From NCBI GenBank assembly GCA_040756515.1, contig JBFLYW010000003.1, positions 62,001 through 126,000 on the forward strand: a DNA stretch of 64,000 nt, read 5' to 3'. This DNA comes from DSXH01 sp020724325. Its GTDB lineage: Bacteria; Bacteroidota; Ignavibacteria; Ignavibacteriales; Melioribacteraceae. This document shows positions 23,294 through 34,300 of the stretch, piece by piece (within the stretch, counting starts at the first letter, position 1; every line of letters starts with the position of its first letter). The notes under the pieces are model-generated. The model saw only the letters and a program-made list of their open reading frames with translations. It made no database searches and had not been told where the DNA came from. The position numbers and the translations under genes were made by a program.

Positions 23294-24288
23294 TGCTCAA
23301 TACTTCTCTTAAAATGTTGATGAAGATTCAAAATAATTTTAACAATAAGCGAATTGCAATTATTGGCGATATGATGCTCGATTGTTATTTCTGGGGTAAT
23401 GTAGCCAGAATTTCCCCTGAGGCGCCGGTTCCTGTTGTTGATGTTGAAAATGAATTTTTTAGATTCGGCGGTGCTATGAATGTTGCATTCAACATTTTAA
23501 AACTCGGCGGCATTCCAATTCCGTTTGGTGTTATTGGTAAAGATAACGACGGCAAAATTTTGCTGGATTTAATCAAGCAAAACAAAATTACTGATAGCTA
23601 CATCTTACATGACAACCAGAGACCAACAACTGCTAAGACAAGAGTTATTGCGGATAACCAGCAGATTGTAAGAATTGATAAAGAAAAAACTTTCCCTATA
23701 AGTTCATTTATCGAAAAGAAAATATTGGATTTCCTGAAAAAGAAAATAAAAAACTTCGATGCAATAATTTTACAGGATTATAATAAAGGCGTATTAACAC
23801 AAAGTCTTATTTCAAAAATAATTTCGATTGCTAACGAGAACAAAAAAGTGATTACTGTAGATCCTAAATTCCACAATTTTTTTGAGTATAAGAATGTTAC
23901 TGTTTTTAAGCCAAACCGGAAAGAAACCGAGGATGCGCTTGGCATTAGAATTAAAAATGAAAAAGACATTTCTGCGGCTGGCTGTAATTTAATAGACAGA
24001 GTAAATGCAAAGTATGTTTTAATGACCTTAGGAGCAGAAGGACTTATATTATTTGATAAAGGGAAACGCGAAAGAAAAATTCCGACTAAAGCAAGAAAGG
24101 TTGCAGATGTATCCGGCGCAGGAGATACTGTAATAGCTACATTAACAATGGCTCTAACTGCCGGCGCAGATATATATGATGCTGCTTATCTTGCTAACTT
24201 TGCCGGCGGAATTGTATGCGAAGAAGTTGGCATTGTTCCTATTGAACAGAAAACTCTTTTCAATGCAGTTATTGAGGAACTAAAATGA
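23293..24288 (+). CDS. rfaE1: D-glycero-beta-D-manno-heptose-7-phosphate kinase (HldE kinase half)
   Basis: 331 residues of the PfkB sugar kinase family. It phosphorylates heptose-7-phosphate at C1 in ADP-heptose synthesis for LPS core. Diagnostic segments are IAIIGDMMLDCYFWGNVARISPEAPVPVVDV, FRFGGAMNVAFN, QDYNKGVLT and the C-terminal DVSGAGDTVIATL anion hole with catalytic Asp. I use the ATG at 23293 because AAAGGAG lies just upstream and it overlaps the preceding stop codon; an in-frame ATG at 23272 lies inside the previous gene. In E. coli this domain is fused to the adenylyltransferase; here they are separate. Confidence 0.93.
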   Translation: MLNTSLKMLMKIQNNFNNKRIAIIGDMMLDCYFWGNVARISPEAPVPVVDVENEFFRFGGAMNVAFNILKLGGIPIPFGVIGKDNDGKILLDLIKQNKITDSYILHDNQRPTTAKTRVIADNQQIVRIDKEKTFPISSFIEKKILDFLKKKIKNFDAIILQDYNKGVLTQSLISKIISIANENKKVITVDPKFHNFFEYKNVTVFKPNRKETEDALGIRIKNEKDISAAGCNLIDRVNAKYVLMTLGAEGLILFDKGKRERKIPTKARKVADVSGAGDTVIATLTMALTAGADIYDAAYLANFAGGIVCEEVGIVPIEQKTLFNAVIEELK

Positions 24289-24764
24289 ATTATTTAATAA
24301 CTATTGAAAAAATGGTTTCTATAAGAAAAGATCTTAAGAAGCAGAACAAAAAGGTTGTTTTTACAAATGGCTGCTTCGATATTTTGCATGCCGGTCATGT
24401 AGATTATCTTGCAAAAGCAAAATCTTTTGGAGATGTTTTAATTGTTGCGTTAAATTCGGATTTATCTGTAACCAAAATTAAAGGGAAAAATCGTCCGGTT
24501 GTTCCTCTGCAAGAAAGAGCTTTTATTATCTCCAGCTTGAAAGCCGTTGATTTTGTTACTTCATTTGAAGAAGAAACTCCTTATGAAACAATAAAAAAAA
24601 TTGTGCCGGATATTTTAGTAAAAGGTGCCGATTGGAAACTTGAGAATATTGTAGGAAAAGATATTGTTGAAGCCGGCGGCGGAAAAGTTGAAACTATAGC
24701 GTTTGTTAACTTCCAGTCTACTACAAATATCATTAAAACTATTCTTGAAAGATTCAAAGAGTAA
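24285..24764 (+). CDS. rfaE2: D-glycero-beta-D-manno-heptose 1-phosphate adenylyltransferase (HldE transferase half)
   Basis: 159 residues, a cytidylyltransferase-fold enzyme that adds AMP to heptose-1-phosphate, giving ADP-heptose. It shows VVFTNGCFDILHAGHVDYL (HxGH nucleotide site), VALNSDLSVTKIKGKNRPVVP and the DILVKGADW loop. The start overlaps the kinase stop (ATGA) and the end overlaps tamB (TAATG). The split of HldE into two genes is a well-known alternative arrangement. Confidence 0.94.
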   Translation: MNYLITIEKMVSIRKDLKKQNKKVVFTNGCFDILHAGHVDYLAKAKSFGDVLIVALNSDLSVTKIKGKNRPVVPLQERAFIISSLKAVDFVTSFEEETPYETIKKIVPDILVKGADWKLENIVGKDIVEAGGGKVETIAFVNFQSTTNIIKTILERFKE

Positions 24765-27700
24765 TGGAAAAAATTCAGGTAAAAGATAAAATAGAATCTG
24801 AAAAACCGAAGAAACCGCTTTTCAGAAAAATAATTAATGCATTTATTCTCTTCTTCCTTGCATTAATTGCTCTTGCTGTTCTTTTACTCGGATTTTCTCA
24901 AACAGGTACTTTCAGAAAGATTTTGAAAGATAGATTAACGGCGGAAGTAAATTCGTCTATTAATGGAAACCTTTACATAGAAAAAATTGACGGAACAATT
25001 CTAACTTCTATCTTCCTTAGAAATGCAATGCTTACAACTCAGGGCGATACTCTTCTAAAAGCTGAAAAGATAGAGATAAAAATTAGTCCGCTTCAGATTC
25101 TTCTGAAAAAAATTTTTTTCCGTAAAGTTCTTCTCGAAAACGCAACAATTAAACTGCTTCAGGATGAAAACGGAAAATGGAATTACGATAATTTAGTCAA
25201 ACCAACAGAGGAAGATACAACGGGATCTGAATTCCCGTATTTTATTCAGGCAAATGATATCCAGCTAAAAAACATTAACTTAGTTCAGCAATCGTATTCA
25301 AATTTAAATTCAACAAGAAGCTATAAGACAATTAATTTTGATGATCTGCGGGTTAATAATCTTTTTTTATCTGCACAGGCATTTTTTGATATTCCAAACC
25401 AGGACTATTTATTAGTGCTAAAAGAGCTTTCGTTAAAACCAAACTTAACGAGGTTCACTCTTCAAAATATTTCTGGTGAGTTCGCAACATCTAAAGAATT
25501 TACAAGTGTTACCAACTTTGCATTCATTACAGACAGCAGCGATATTAGATTAGATGCCAGAATAGACAGCTTAAATTTATTCGGCGGCGTCCAACTGGAA
25601 GATTTCAAAAATTATCCTGTATCGATTCACCTGGATGCCAACTCATTTAATTTCGACGATCTTTCATCATTCATTGATGCAACAGAAATTTTAAAAGGTA
25701 ATCCTTCTCTCGAATTAAAAGCTAAAGGTAAATTCGGCGGATTTAATATCGAGAAGCTTGTATTAGATTACAGAACTACTCATTTCGAAATAAGCGGACA
25801 ATTACTAAATCTTAACCGCCCCGATGATTTATTTATCAAAGCGAAAATTACCGATACCGACATTAACTACCGCGATGTGAATGCATTGCTGCCTTCTCTC
25901 GAACTCCCAGAATTTGCTAAGTTGAAAGTAAGTGGAGTTAATATTGAATACGAAGGCGAACCTACAAATTTCAAATCAATTTTCTCCGGCGAAATTGAAA
26001 ATGGTTTCCTAAAATTCGATGCTGCTATGAATCTTGAGAATGATCCAATGTCATACTATGTAAAATTTGAAACGGCAAACATAGACTTGAATCCTCTAAT
26101 TGGAATTACAACATCAATTAGCTCAAAAGGAAGTCTTGTTGGGCAGGGTGTTTCTCCTTTTGAGCTTAATTACGATTTCAATTTCAATACGGGCGAATCT
26201 ACTTTCAACCAGATTCCTATTGAAAAACTACAGATAAAATCCAAAGCTGCTAATAGAAAAATTGAACTGGAATTGAATGGTATAAGCAGAAATTCCGAAG
26301 CACTCATTACCGGAGATATTGTTTTCGACAATGATACTATTCCAGCTTACAGTTTTTTAGGAAGTCTTAATCATCTTGATCTTTCCTCATTTATTGAAGG
26401 TGATTATAAGAGCGATCTAAATTTCTATTTCAATGTGGATGGAAAATATTTTAATCCGGATGATATAACCGGGATCTTTGCCGTTGGAATTGATTCTTCA
26501 AAATACCGGGAAACAAGAATTAACAACTCTATAATTGATGTTACATTCAAAAAAGATTCTTCCAAGAGAGAAATAAAATTTAATTCGGATTTTGTCGACT
26601 TTGCAATAAAAGGAGAATTTTCAGTTAACGATGCTATCGATATAGTTTCATACGAGGCAAAAACTATATCTAAAATAATATCGGAAAAAATTAAAGAGTT
26701 AAATCCGCTTTCTGTAATGGCTGCCGGCTCAACAAGTTTAATAGAAAACGAGCCGCTGCCGGATATAATCAATAAAAATCTTAAGTTCGACTTCGAATTT
26801 AATTTCAAAGACTTCGCCCTTATAACAGAAATTATTGGTTATGATCGTTTCGATATAATGGGCTTCGGTAATGGAAGCGTGGTTAATAGTCCGCCAAATT
26901 TTTCTATCAACTCAAATCTCGATCTCGATTACATCGTTTTTATTGAAGAAGGGTCTACTATTTACCTTTCCGATATTAATACCAACTTGAACTTTGTCCG
27001 CGATAACCAGCATGCAACTTTCGATAAACTATCCGGCACAGCACGCTTAAGGGGCAAAAGATTTTATTCCGGAACCTACATAAAAGACATTAATGCCAAT
27101 CTAAGTTTTAACCAGAGCAGATTATTCTTTAATGCTTCTGCAAATTTTGAAGACAAGGTAAAAGCCAATGCCGAAGGTTACATTTTGATGAAACCGGTTG
27201 AACAACAAATTAGAATAGGCAAAATAAAAGCAGTTTACGGCGGTTTGGCGTGGACTAACAAGGATACAATAGATATTTTCTTTAACCCGTACATGTTTAA
27301 CATTGCAAATTGTGTCTTCTATAACGACACATCTTCGCTGAGTGTTAAAGGGATTATTGAAAGCAGCGGATCACAAAACTTGATACTTAAGGCAGATAAT
27401 ATTTCGGGAAGAATTTTCTCTAAGTATTTATTTGGCAAAGACGATTTTAAATTACGAGCAGATGCAGACTTTAAAGCTGTAATTAGCGGAGATTTTGAAG
27501 AGCCATACATTAATACTACAATAAAAATAAACCACCTTAAATACGGTAATCATAAACTTGGTTTTCTGGACGGCTCAATAAAATATTACAACAAACTTAT
27601 CACAACAGATATTAAGTTTGTTGATTCAACTTATAACCTAGATAAGCCGTTACTTACCATGAACGGAACAATTCCCGTCAATCTAAGTTTTGCCTCTGTA

Positions 27701-29251
27701 GCAGAGAGAATAAGCAGCACAGAAGAGATGAATTTAAGAATCTATTCAAAAGATTTTGATTTGCGTACCCTCACTAACTTAATACCAAATATTTCAGACC
27801 AGCGTGGAAATTTAATAACCGATCTTTCAATTACCGGTATAGTAAACAAACCGGTTTTCTCCGGCTTCTTAAGTTTGAAACAAGGATACTTTCGATCGGC
27901 TGATACAAATCTTCCCTATAGCTGCGATTTGAAGCTTAATTTTAGCCGGCAAGGATTATTAATTGATACATTAATTGTTGCAAATGCCGGCAATACAAAA
28001 TATCCTGGTAAAATAAAGGGCTATGGTTCAATAATTTTTGACGGATTCAAACCAAAGGATATGTCTATTCGATTCAACGGCGATTTAGCACTCTTAAGCG
28101 ATGCCTCACGTTCAACAAGTCCATTTCTTTATGGCGATCTTAAAATTGGCACTGCCGGCGACTGGCTTTTAACACTTCGCAATAATGTGCTTTTTTTAAA
28201 AGGTGATATTTTACTTAAAGAAACAAATCTTACACTTACAACTTCGGATCAATCGACTATTACAAGCAGCAATTATAATGTTATTTATGTTGAAGATTCC
28301 AGCAAGATTGATCTTGAACAAATCAGATTTCAAGAAATTCTTGCTTCAGAAAGTACTATTAAAACTAATAACGGCGATGAGCCGATACGTGTTGATTACG
28401 AAGTTGGCGTAAGAGTTGAAAACAGTGCACGTATTAATATAATACTTTCACAAGCGGTTAATCAAAAACTGTTAGTTGAAATGCGCGGCGAATTAAATTA
28501 CGAAAGTGTTGCCGGAGAAGTCCGCGCTCAAGGCGCATTCGACCTAATGAGCGGTTCCAAACTGGAATTCTTCAAGACTTTTGATGCAGAAGGAAAGATC
28601 CGCTTCGAAACCGATATTACCAATCCATATTTAGATATTATAGCAACATATACCAGCGATTACATCGACCCCAGAAATTTATCTTCTGCTCCTCAGGATG
28701 TTGCTGTAAAAATAAAAATTAATGGTCTGTTAAAAGACCTTGGCAAAAACCTTGCAAGTAATACTGAAAGTATTGGCGTCTATGTTGGGCAAAGAAATAT
28801 TCAAAACAATATAAGAGAAACCCGTTACGATTATTCTGATGCATTCTCATTTATTTTAATCGGTAAGTTTAAAGACGATTTAACTGCTCAGGACCGTGCA
28901 CAGGTAGCCGGGCAGACAAATGCAATTGGCAACACTGCTACATCATTCCTTGGTTCAATACTATCAAGCTTTGTTAATTCTGCTGTTGGAGACCTTGTAA
29001 ACAATATTCAAATAAGCCAAACCGGCGATTACACAAAATTCAGCTTATCGGGTAGAATACAGAACCTGCGCTACAGTTTCGGTGGAACTACCGAGGTGTT
29101 TCAAAATATTGGCAAAGCGAATCTTAAAATTGAATACTTGTTCAATCCTAAATTTTTGATTCGCCTTGAAAGAAAAGACCCAATTGGGCAGACTCATCTT
29201 CTTGATGATAAAATAAACGAAATGGCTCTTAAATATAAATTCGAATTCTGA
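24764..29251 (+). CDS. tamB: TamB-family translocation and assembly module protein
   Basis: 1495 residues. A cytoplasmic tail and one membrane helix (about 22-45, IINAFILFFLALIALAVLLL) anchor a very long periplasmic beta-rich region with AsmA/DUF490-like repeats. The C-terminal ~350 residues match the TamB domain (VRAQGAFDLMSGSKLEFF, DPRNLSSAPQDVAVKIKING, NLKIEYLFNPKFLIRLERKD). TamB-like proteins form a hydrophobic groove bridging the membranes, implicated in phospholipid transport and in OMP assembly with TamA/BamA. It is coupled to rfaE2 and rnr by stop/start overlaps. No tamA is adjacent, but BamA is encoded 8 kb upstream. Confidence 0.9.
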   Translation: MEKIQVKDKIESEKPKKPLFRKIINAFILFFLALIALAVLLLGFSQTGTFRKILKDRLTAEVNSSINGNLYIEKIDGTILTSIFLRNAMLTTQGDTLLKAEKIEIKISPLQILLKKIFFRKVLLENATIKLLQDENGKWNYDNLVKPTEEDTTGSEFPYFIQANDIQLKNINLVQQSYSNLNSTRSYKTINFDDLRVNNLFLSAQAFFDIPNQDYLLVLKELSLKPNLTRFTLQNISGEFATSKEFTSVTNFAFITDSSDIRLDARIDSLNLFGGVQLEDFKNYPVSIHLDANSFNFDDLSSFIDATEILKGNPSLELKAKGKFGGFNIEKLVLDYRTTHFEISGQLLNLNRPDDLFIKAKITDTDINYRDVNALLPSLELPEFAKLKVSGVNIEYEGEPTNFKSIFSGEIENGFLKFDAAMNLENDPMSYYVKFETANIDLNPLIGITTSISSKGSLVGQGVSPFELNYDFNFNTGESTFNQIPIEKLQIKSKAANRKIELELNGISRNSEALITGDIVFDNDTIPAYSFLGSLNHLDLSSFIEGDYKSDLNFYFNVDGKYFNPDDITGIFAVGIDSSKYRETRINNSIIDVTFKKDSSKREIKFNSDFVDFAIKGEFSVNDAIDIVSYEAKTISKIISEKIKELNPLSVMAAGSTSLIENEPLPDIINKNLKFDFEFNFKDFALITEIIGYDRFDIMGFGNGSVVNSPPNFSINSNLDLDYIVFIEEGSTIYLSDINTNLNFVRDNQHATFDKLSGTARLRGKRFYSGTYIKDINANLSFNQSRLFFNASANFEDKVKANAEGYILMKPVEQQIRIGKIKAVYGGLAWTNKDTIDIFFNPYMFNIANCVFYNDTSSLSVKGIIESSGSQNLILKADNISGRIFSKYLFGKDDFKLRADADFKAVISGDFEEPYINTTIKINHLKYGNHKLGFLDGSIKYYNKLITTDIKFVDSTYNLDKPLLTMNGTIPVNLSFASVAERISSTEEMNLRIYSKDFDLRTLTNLIPNISDQRGNLITDLSITGIVNKPVFSGFLSLKQGYFRSADTNLPYSCDLKLNFSRQGLLIDTLIVANAGNTKYPGKIKGYGSIIFDGFKPKDMSIRFNGDLALLSDASRSTSPFLYGDLKIGTAGDWLLTLRNNVLFLKGDILLKETNLTLTTSDQSTITSSNYNVIYVEDSSKIDLEQIRFQEILASESTIKTNNGDEPIRVDYEVGVRVENSARINIILSQAVNQKLLVEMRGELNYESVAGEVRAQGAFDLMSGSKLEFFKTFDAEGKIRFETDITNPYLDIIATYTSDYIDPRNLSSAPQDVAVKIKINGLLKDLGKNLASNTESIGVYVGQRNIQNNIRETRYDYSDAFSFILIGKFKDDLTAQDRAQVAGQTNAIGNTATSFLGSILSSFVNSAVGDLVNNIQISQTGDYTKFSLSGRIQNLRYSFGGTTEVFQNIGKANLKIEYLFNPKFLIRLERKDPIGQTHLLDDKINEMALKYKFEF

Positions 29252-31347
29252 TGAAAAAAGAAATCAAAGCTTACTTTAAAAATCATCCTTCCCTCAAACT
29301 TAAATCCAGAGAGATAGCCAAACATTTCTCTATTACCGAAGAATATGCATATGCCGAACTTAAAAGTGTTCTCTACAAATTAACCGAAGAAAATTATCTT
29401 CATAAACAAGGCAAGCGTTATTCCTTGAATAATACAGGTGCTGATCGGTTGATAGGACAGCTTCAAGTAATTAGCGAAGGTGATTATGGATTTGTTGTTT
29501 TAAAAGGTCTTGCTGGTAAAACCGATGTATTTATACCCGGCAAAAATTTAGGTACTGCGTTGGATGGAGATATTGTTCATGTAATTCTGCTCGCTAAAAA
29601 ACATGGTAAGAATATAGAAGGCAGAATTGTGGATGTTGTTGAACGGAGCCGTATCGAAATTGTTGGAAGACTTGAAAAAAGTAAATCGTTTTATTTTGTT
29701 GTTCCGGACAATAAAAAAATTCACCGCGATATTTATGTTGCAGACAATTTTCTGAACAATGCAAAACCCGGCGATAAAGTTGTTGTTGGAAGTATTGAAT
29801 GGAATTCCCCTGATGTTAATCCAGAAGGAAAAATTCTGGAGGTACTTGGTAAATCTGGAAGTTATGATGCAGAAATTGCATCAATAGGACGCGAATTCGG
29901 AATTTCTTACAAGTTTTCCGATAAAGTGCTAAAGCAAGCTGAGGCAATATCAGAAAATATTCCGGACACAGAGATTAAGAAACGCCTCGACCTAAGAAAC
30001 TCTTATACATTTACAATTGATCCTGAAGATGCAAAAGATTTTGATGATGCAGTTTCGGTTGAACGGTTACCTAATGGAAATTTTTCTGTTGGAATTCATA
30101 TTGCAGATGTTAGTCATTTTATTAGAGATAACTCCCCTATTTATAAAGAAGCATTTAATAGAGGTACAAGCGTATATCTTGTTGGTAAAGTTATTCCAAT
30201 GCTTCCAGAAAAAATATCGAATGTTATTTGTTCGCTTGTTCCAAATAAGGATCGGCTTACATATTCTGTAATTGTTGAGATGACCCCGGCTTCCAAAGTT
30301 GTTTCCTATGAAATAAAAAAGAGCATTATAAACAGCAAGAAAAGATTTACTTACGAAGAGGTTCAGAAAATAATAGAAGAGGGAAAAGGAGACTTCAGTA
30401 AAGAAATACTTCTGCTTAACAACCTTGCTCAAAAGCTTCGTTCTAAAAGAATGAAGAAAGGGAGCATAAACTTTTTTTCTCCTGAAGTTGTCTTTAAACT
30501 GGATAAAAACGGAATTCCAGTAGAAATTAATATTAAAGAGGTTAGGGAAAGCAACAATTTAATAGAAGAGTTTATGCTTTTGGCTAATCAAATAATTGCA
30601 TCTCATGTTAATCCTAAAAAGAACAAAATGAACCGTCCGTTTGTTTATCGGATACACGATCTACCGGATAGAGAAAAGATTTTAGAGTTTTCTGGGTTTG
30701 TGAAGTCTTTAGGTTACTCATTCGATCCTAATTCGGCTAATAAATCGAAACAGTTTCAGCAATTGCTGCAAAGCTGCGAAGGAACGGAAGAAGAAGCCGT
30801 TATTAACGAAATTGCAATCAGGTCTATGGCTAAAGCGATTTATTCAACAAATAACATTGGTCATTACGGATTAGGTTTTAAAGATTACACTCACTTTACT
30901 TCACCAATCCGTAGATTTCCAGATTTAATAGTTCACAAACTGATTTTCGATTTCATAAACAATAAAGAGAATAATTTTTCGGTAGAAGAATTAGAAAATA
31001 TTTGCAATCATGCATCCGAAAGAGAACGAAATTCAATAAATGCAGAAAGATTATCTGTAAAACTGAAACAAATTGAATATCTTAAAGGTAAAGTAGGAAC
31101 TGAATTTCACGGTGTGGTTTCCGGTATAACAAATTTTGGAATTTTTGTTGAATTGAGTACTAATTTAGCGGAAGGTTTAATAAAGTATAGAGATTTGGAA
31201 GATGATTTTTACATATTTGATGAAAGAAAATATTCAATTACCGGAAAAAGAACCAGTAGAAAAATCCGTTTAGGCGATAAAGTAAATGTAAAATTGGTAC
31301 GTGTTGATATCGAAAAGCGCGAAATCGATTTTGTTCTTCTCGACTAA
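29251..31347 (+). CDS. rnr: ribonuclease R
   Basis: 698 residues, a 3'-5' exoribonuclease that degrades structured RNA. Order: an N-terminal helix-turn-helix (KSREIAKHFSITEEYAYAEL), cold-shock domains (about 70-230), and an RNB catalytic domain. The metal-binding motif of the RNB domain is TIDPEDAKDFDDAVSV, followed by HIADVSHFI and DYTHFTSPIRRFPDLIVH. A C-terminal S1 domain (FHGVVSGITNFGIFVEL) completes it. The lysine-rich tail found in some RNase R proteins is absent. The start overlaps the tamB stop (TGATG), tying an RNA-turnover enzyme to the envelope operon. Confidence 0.95.
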   Translation: MKKEIKAYFKNHPSLKLKSREIAKHFSITEEYAYAELKSVLYKLTEENYLHKQGKRYSLNNTGADRLIGQLQVISEGDYGFVVLKGLAGKTDVFIPGKNLGTALDGDIVHVILLAKKHGKNIEGRIVDVVERSRIEIVGRLEKSKSFYFVVPDNKKIHRDIYVADNFLNNAKPGDKVVVGSIEWNSPDVNPEGKILEVLGKSGSYDAEIASIGREFGISYKFSDKVLKQAEAISENIPDTEIKKRLDLRNSYTFTIDPEDAKDFDDAVSVERLPNGNFSVGIHIADVSHFIRDNSPIYKEAFNRGTSVYLVGKVIPMLPEKISNVICSLVPNKDRLTYSVIVEMTPASKVVSYEIKKSIINSKKRFTYEEVQKIIEEGKGDFSKEILLLNNLAQKLRSKRMKKGSINFFSPEVVFKLDKNGIPVEINIKEVRESNNLIEEFMLLANQIIASHVNPKKNKMNRPFVYRIHDLPDREKILEFSGFVKSLGYSFDPNSANKSKQFQQLLQSCEGTEEEAVINEIAIRSMAKAIYSTNNIGHYGLGFKDYTHFTSPIRRFPDLIVHKLIFDFINNKENNFSVEELENICNHASERERNSINAERLSVKLKQIEYLKGKVGTEFHGVVSGITNFGIFVELSTNLAEGLIKYRDLEDDFYIFDERKYSITGKRTSRKIRLGDKVNVKLVRVDIEKREIDFVLLD

Positions 31348-31367
31348 TAAGAATTTAGAGGTATGTT

Positions 31368-34300
31368 ATGAAAAAAATATATTATTCGTTTTTACTATTG
31401 ATAATTCTATCCGGCGTGGCATCTGCACAATTCGGTCAAAATAAAGTTCAGTACAAAAATTATAAGTGGCTTTACATTCAATCCAGGCATTTCGATATTT
31501 ATTTTGCAGAAGGCGGCGAAAGAATTGCAGAGTTTACTGCTGCCGTTGCAGAAGACGCTATAGAAGAGCTGCAAAAAGGTATCAATTACCGAATTAACAA
31601 CCGGATTGCGTTAATAGTCTATAGTTCTCACAATGATTTTGTTGAAACCAATATTACTGATGAATATTTAGGTCAGGGCATTGGTGGATTCACAGAACCA
31701 TTTAAGAACCGTGTTGTATTTCCATTCGAAGGATCATACGAAAAATTTAGACATGTTATTCACCACGAGCTTGTTCACGCTCTTATGCAGGATTTATATT
31801 ATGGCGGAAGTGTTCAGAATATTATTTCTAAGGGAATTACTTTGCAGCTTCCGCACTGGTTTATGGAAGGAAGCGCCGAGTATTTATCACAGGGTTGGGA
31901 AACCAATACAGATATGTTTATTAGAAATGCAATTATTACCGAAGTTCTTCCAGATATTAATCGATTAACTGGTTATCTCGGTTACCGTGGCGGTCAATCC
32001 GTTTTCAAATACCTTGCCGATACTTACGGAAATCAGAAAATTGGCGAACTAATTAATAGGGTTCAGAGCGCTGGCTCTTTCGAAGCTGCTCTTAAAGCTT
32101 CCATTGGTATTAATATTGAAGAACTAAATGAAAGATGGAAAAAAAGCTTGAAGAAAGAATACTGGCCAGATATTGCTATTAAGGAAGATCCGGACGAATT
32201 TGCTAAAAGACTTACAGATAACAGAAAGGATGGCGGGTTTTATAATTCCAGCCCGGCTATTTCTCCACAAGGCGATAAGATTGTATTTATTTCCGATAGA
32301 GATATTTACCTCGATGTTTATATAATGGAAGTAAGCACAGCAAAAGTACTGAAAAAAATAGTAGAAAGCGGTAGAGCAAACGATTTTGAAGAACTAAACC
32401 TTATGCATCCTTCAATAACTTGGGCTCCGGATAATAAAAGAATAGCTCTCTCTGTTAAACGTAATGGTTACGACCGGATTAGAATAGTTGATACTGAAAC
32501 CGAAAATACTACCGAACTCCCTTTTAAATTGCCGGGAATAGCTTCGGTTAATTGGTCATGGGATGGTAATAATATTGCTTTTAACGGGCACGATAACGTC
32601 CAATCGGATATTTATGTTTATAACTTAACGACCGGTACATTGGATAACCTGACAAATGATATTTTCAGCGACTCAGACCCGGTTTGGTCGCCAGACGGCA
32701 GTAAGATTGCTTTTTCATCCGATAGAGGGAATTACCTAAACAGTTCTCAGATTCCTCACGATTTCGAAATGTATAATCACAACTATGATCAGCTTGATTT
32801 ATATACCATAGATGTTGAATCAAGAATAATTGACCGGTTAACCGACTGGCAATTAAGCAATGAAAGGTCTGCTGCATTTTCTAGTGACGGAAAAGAAATT
32901 TTATTTGTATCGGATAAAAATGGAATAGATAACATTTACAAAAAAAGTCTGCTTTCCAATGAGAATAATTCTCAAAACAATAATTCTGTAAGCGAGGCTT
33001 TTCCAATTACAAATTCATGGAGTCAACTTAGCCAGATATCTGTTTCAGCAGACGGAAAAAAATTGGCTTTTACAGCTCTATATAAATTGGGCTACAATAT
33101 ATTTCTTATCAATAATCCGTTTGATCTGAAACTCGAAGTGGATTCTTTAAAACCTACAAACTATATGGCAAGTCTGATGAAAAAATATGCCGAACCAGTT
33201 AAACTATTCGTTGATGATACTGAAGTAAAAGACACTTCACTTATTGCAATTAACACTGAAAAAGATACACTGGAAGAAAAATCAAAAAAAATATTTGTCG
33301 GTAAGTATGTTTCTGATGACGAAGTTAAAACCGATACATCAAAAACATTACCCAGACGAATTGTGTTTGGCGGAAGAGAAATGGAAATTGACAGCACAAA
33401 TATTCAAAAAAGAGAAGAATTGTTTACACAAAAGCTGGACCCGGATGGAAATTATCTCGTTAATAGATATAAAATTAATTTTACTCCTGATTTAATTTAT
33501 GCAAATGCCGGTTATAGTTCACTTTATGGATTGCTTGGTACTACTGTTCTATCTTTTAGCGATATCCTTGGCAACCATAGATTAATCGGTTTAACCTCTC
33601 TGCAAATTGACATTAAGAACAGTGATTACGGATTAGCATATTATTATCTTGAAAATAGGTTGGACTTTGGAGTAGAGGCATTTCACACTGCAAGGTTTTT
33701 ATATAGAACATCATTCTTTGGAAGTGAGTTATACCGATTTAGGAATTTTAGTGCTGTATTATCTGCAAGTTATCCGCTCAATCGTTTCTATCGGGTTGAT
33801 GGCTCACTAAGTTTAATGAACGTTTCTTCGGAAAACCTGGATAATATTTCCGTTCCTTCTGATAAAGTTACTTACCTTGTTCCGGCTTTCAGCTTTGTTC
33901 ATGATAATGTAATGTGGGGATATACATCGCCCATTGAAGGAACTCGTTATAATTTTACACTCTTTGGAAATCCCGGACTTTCAAAAAAAGCACAAAGTTT
34001 CTACTCAATTGTATACGATTACCGGACGTATATGAGATTCTGGTTCGATAACTCGTTTGTAATCCGATTATCCGGAGGTTTTTCCGGTGGTGCTAATCCG
34101 CAAAGATTCTTTATAGGCGGAACAGATAACTGGGTAAACCGAACATTTGCTACTCAGGATATTCCGATTGAATCTGCAACCGATTTTGCGTTTCTCTCAC
34201 CTGCATTACCGCTGCGAGGATACGATTATGCCGAGCAAATCGGTTCAAAATATTCATTACTCAATCTGGAATTAAGAATGCCTTTAATTAGATACCTGGT

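Noticed and set aside
30067..30432. 121-codon minus-strand ORF opposite rnr
   Set aside because: Antisense shadow of the RNB catalytic domain.
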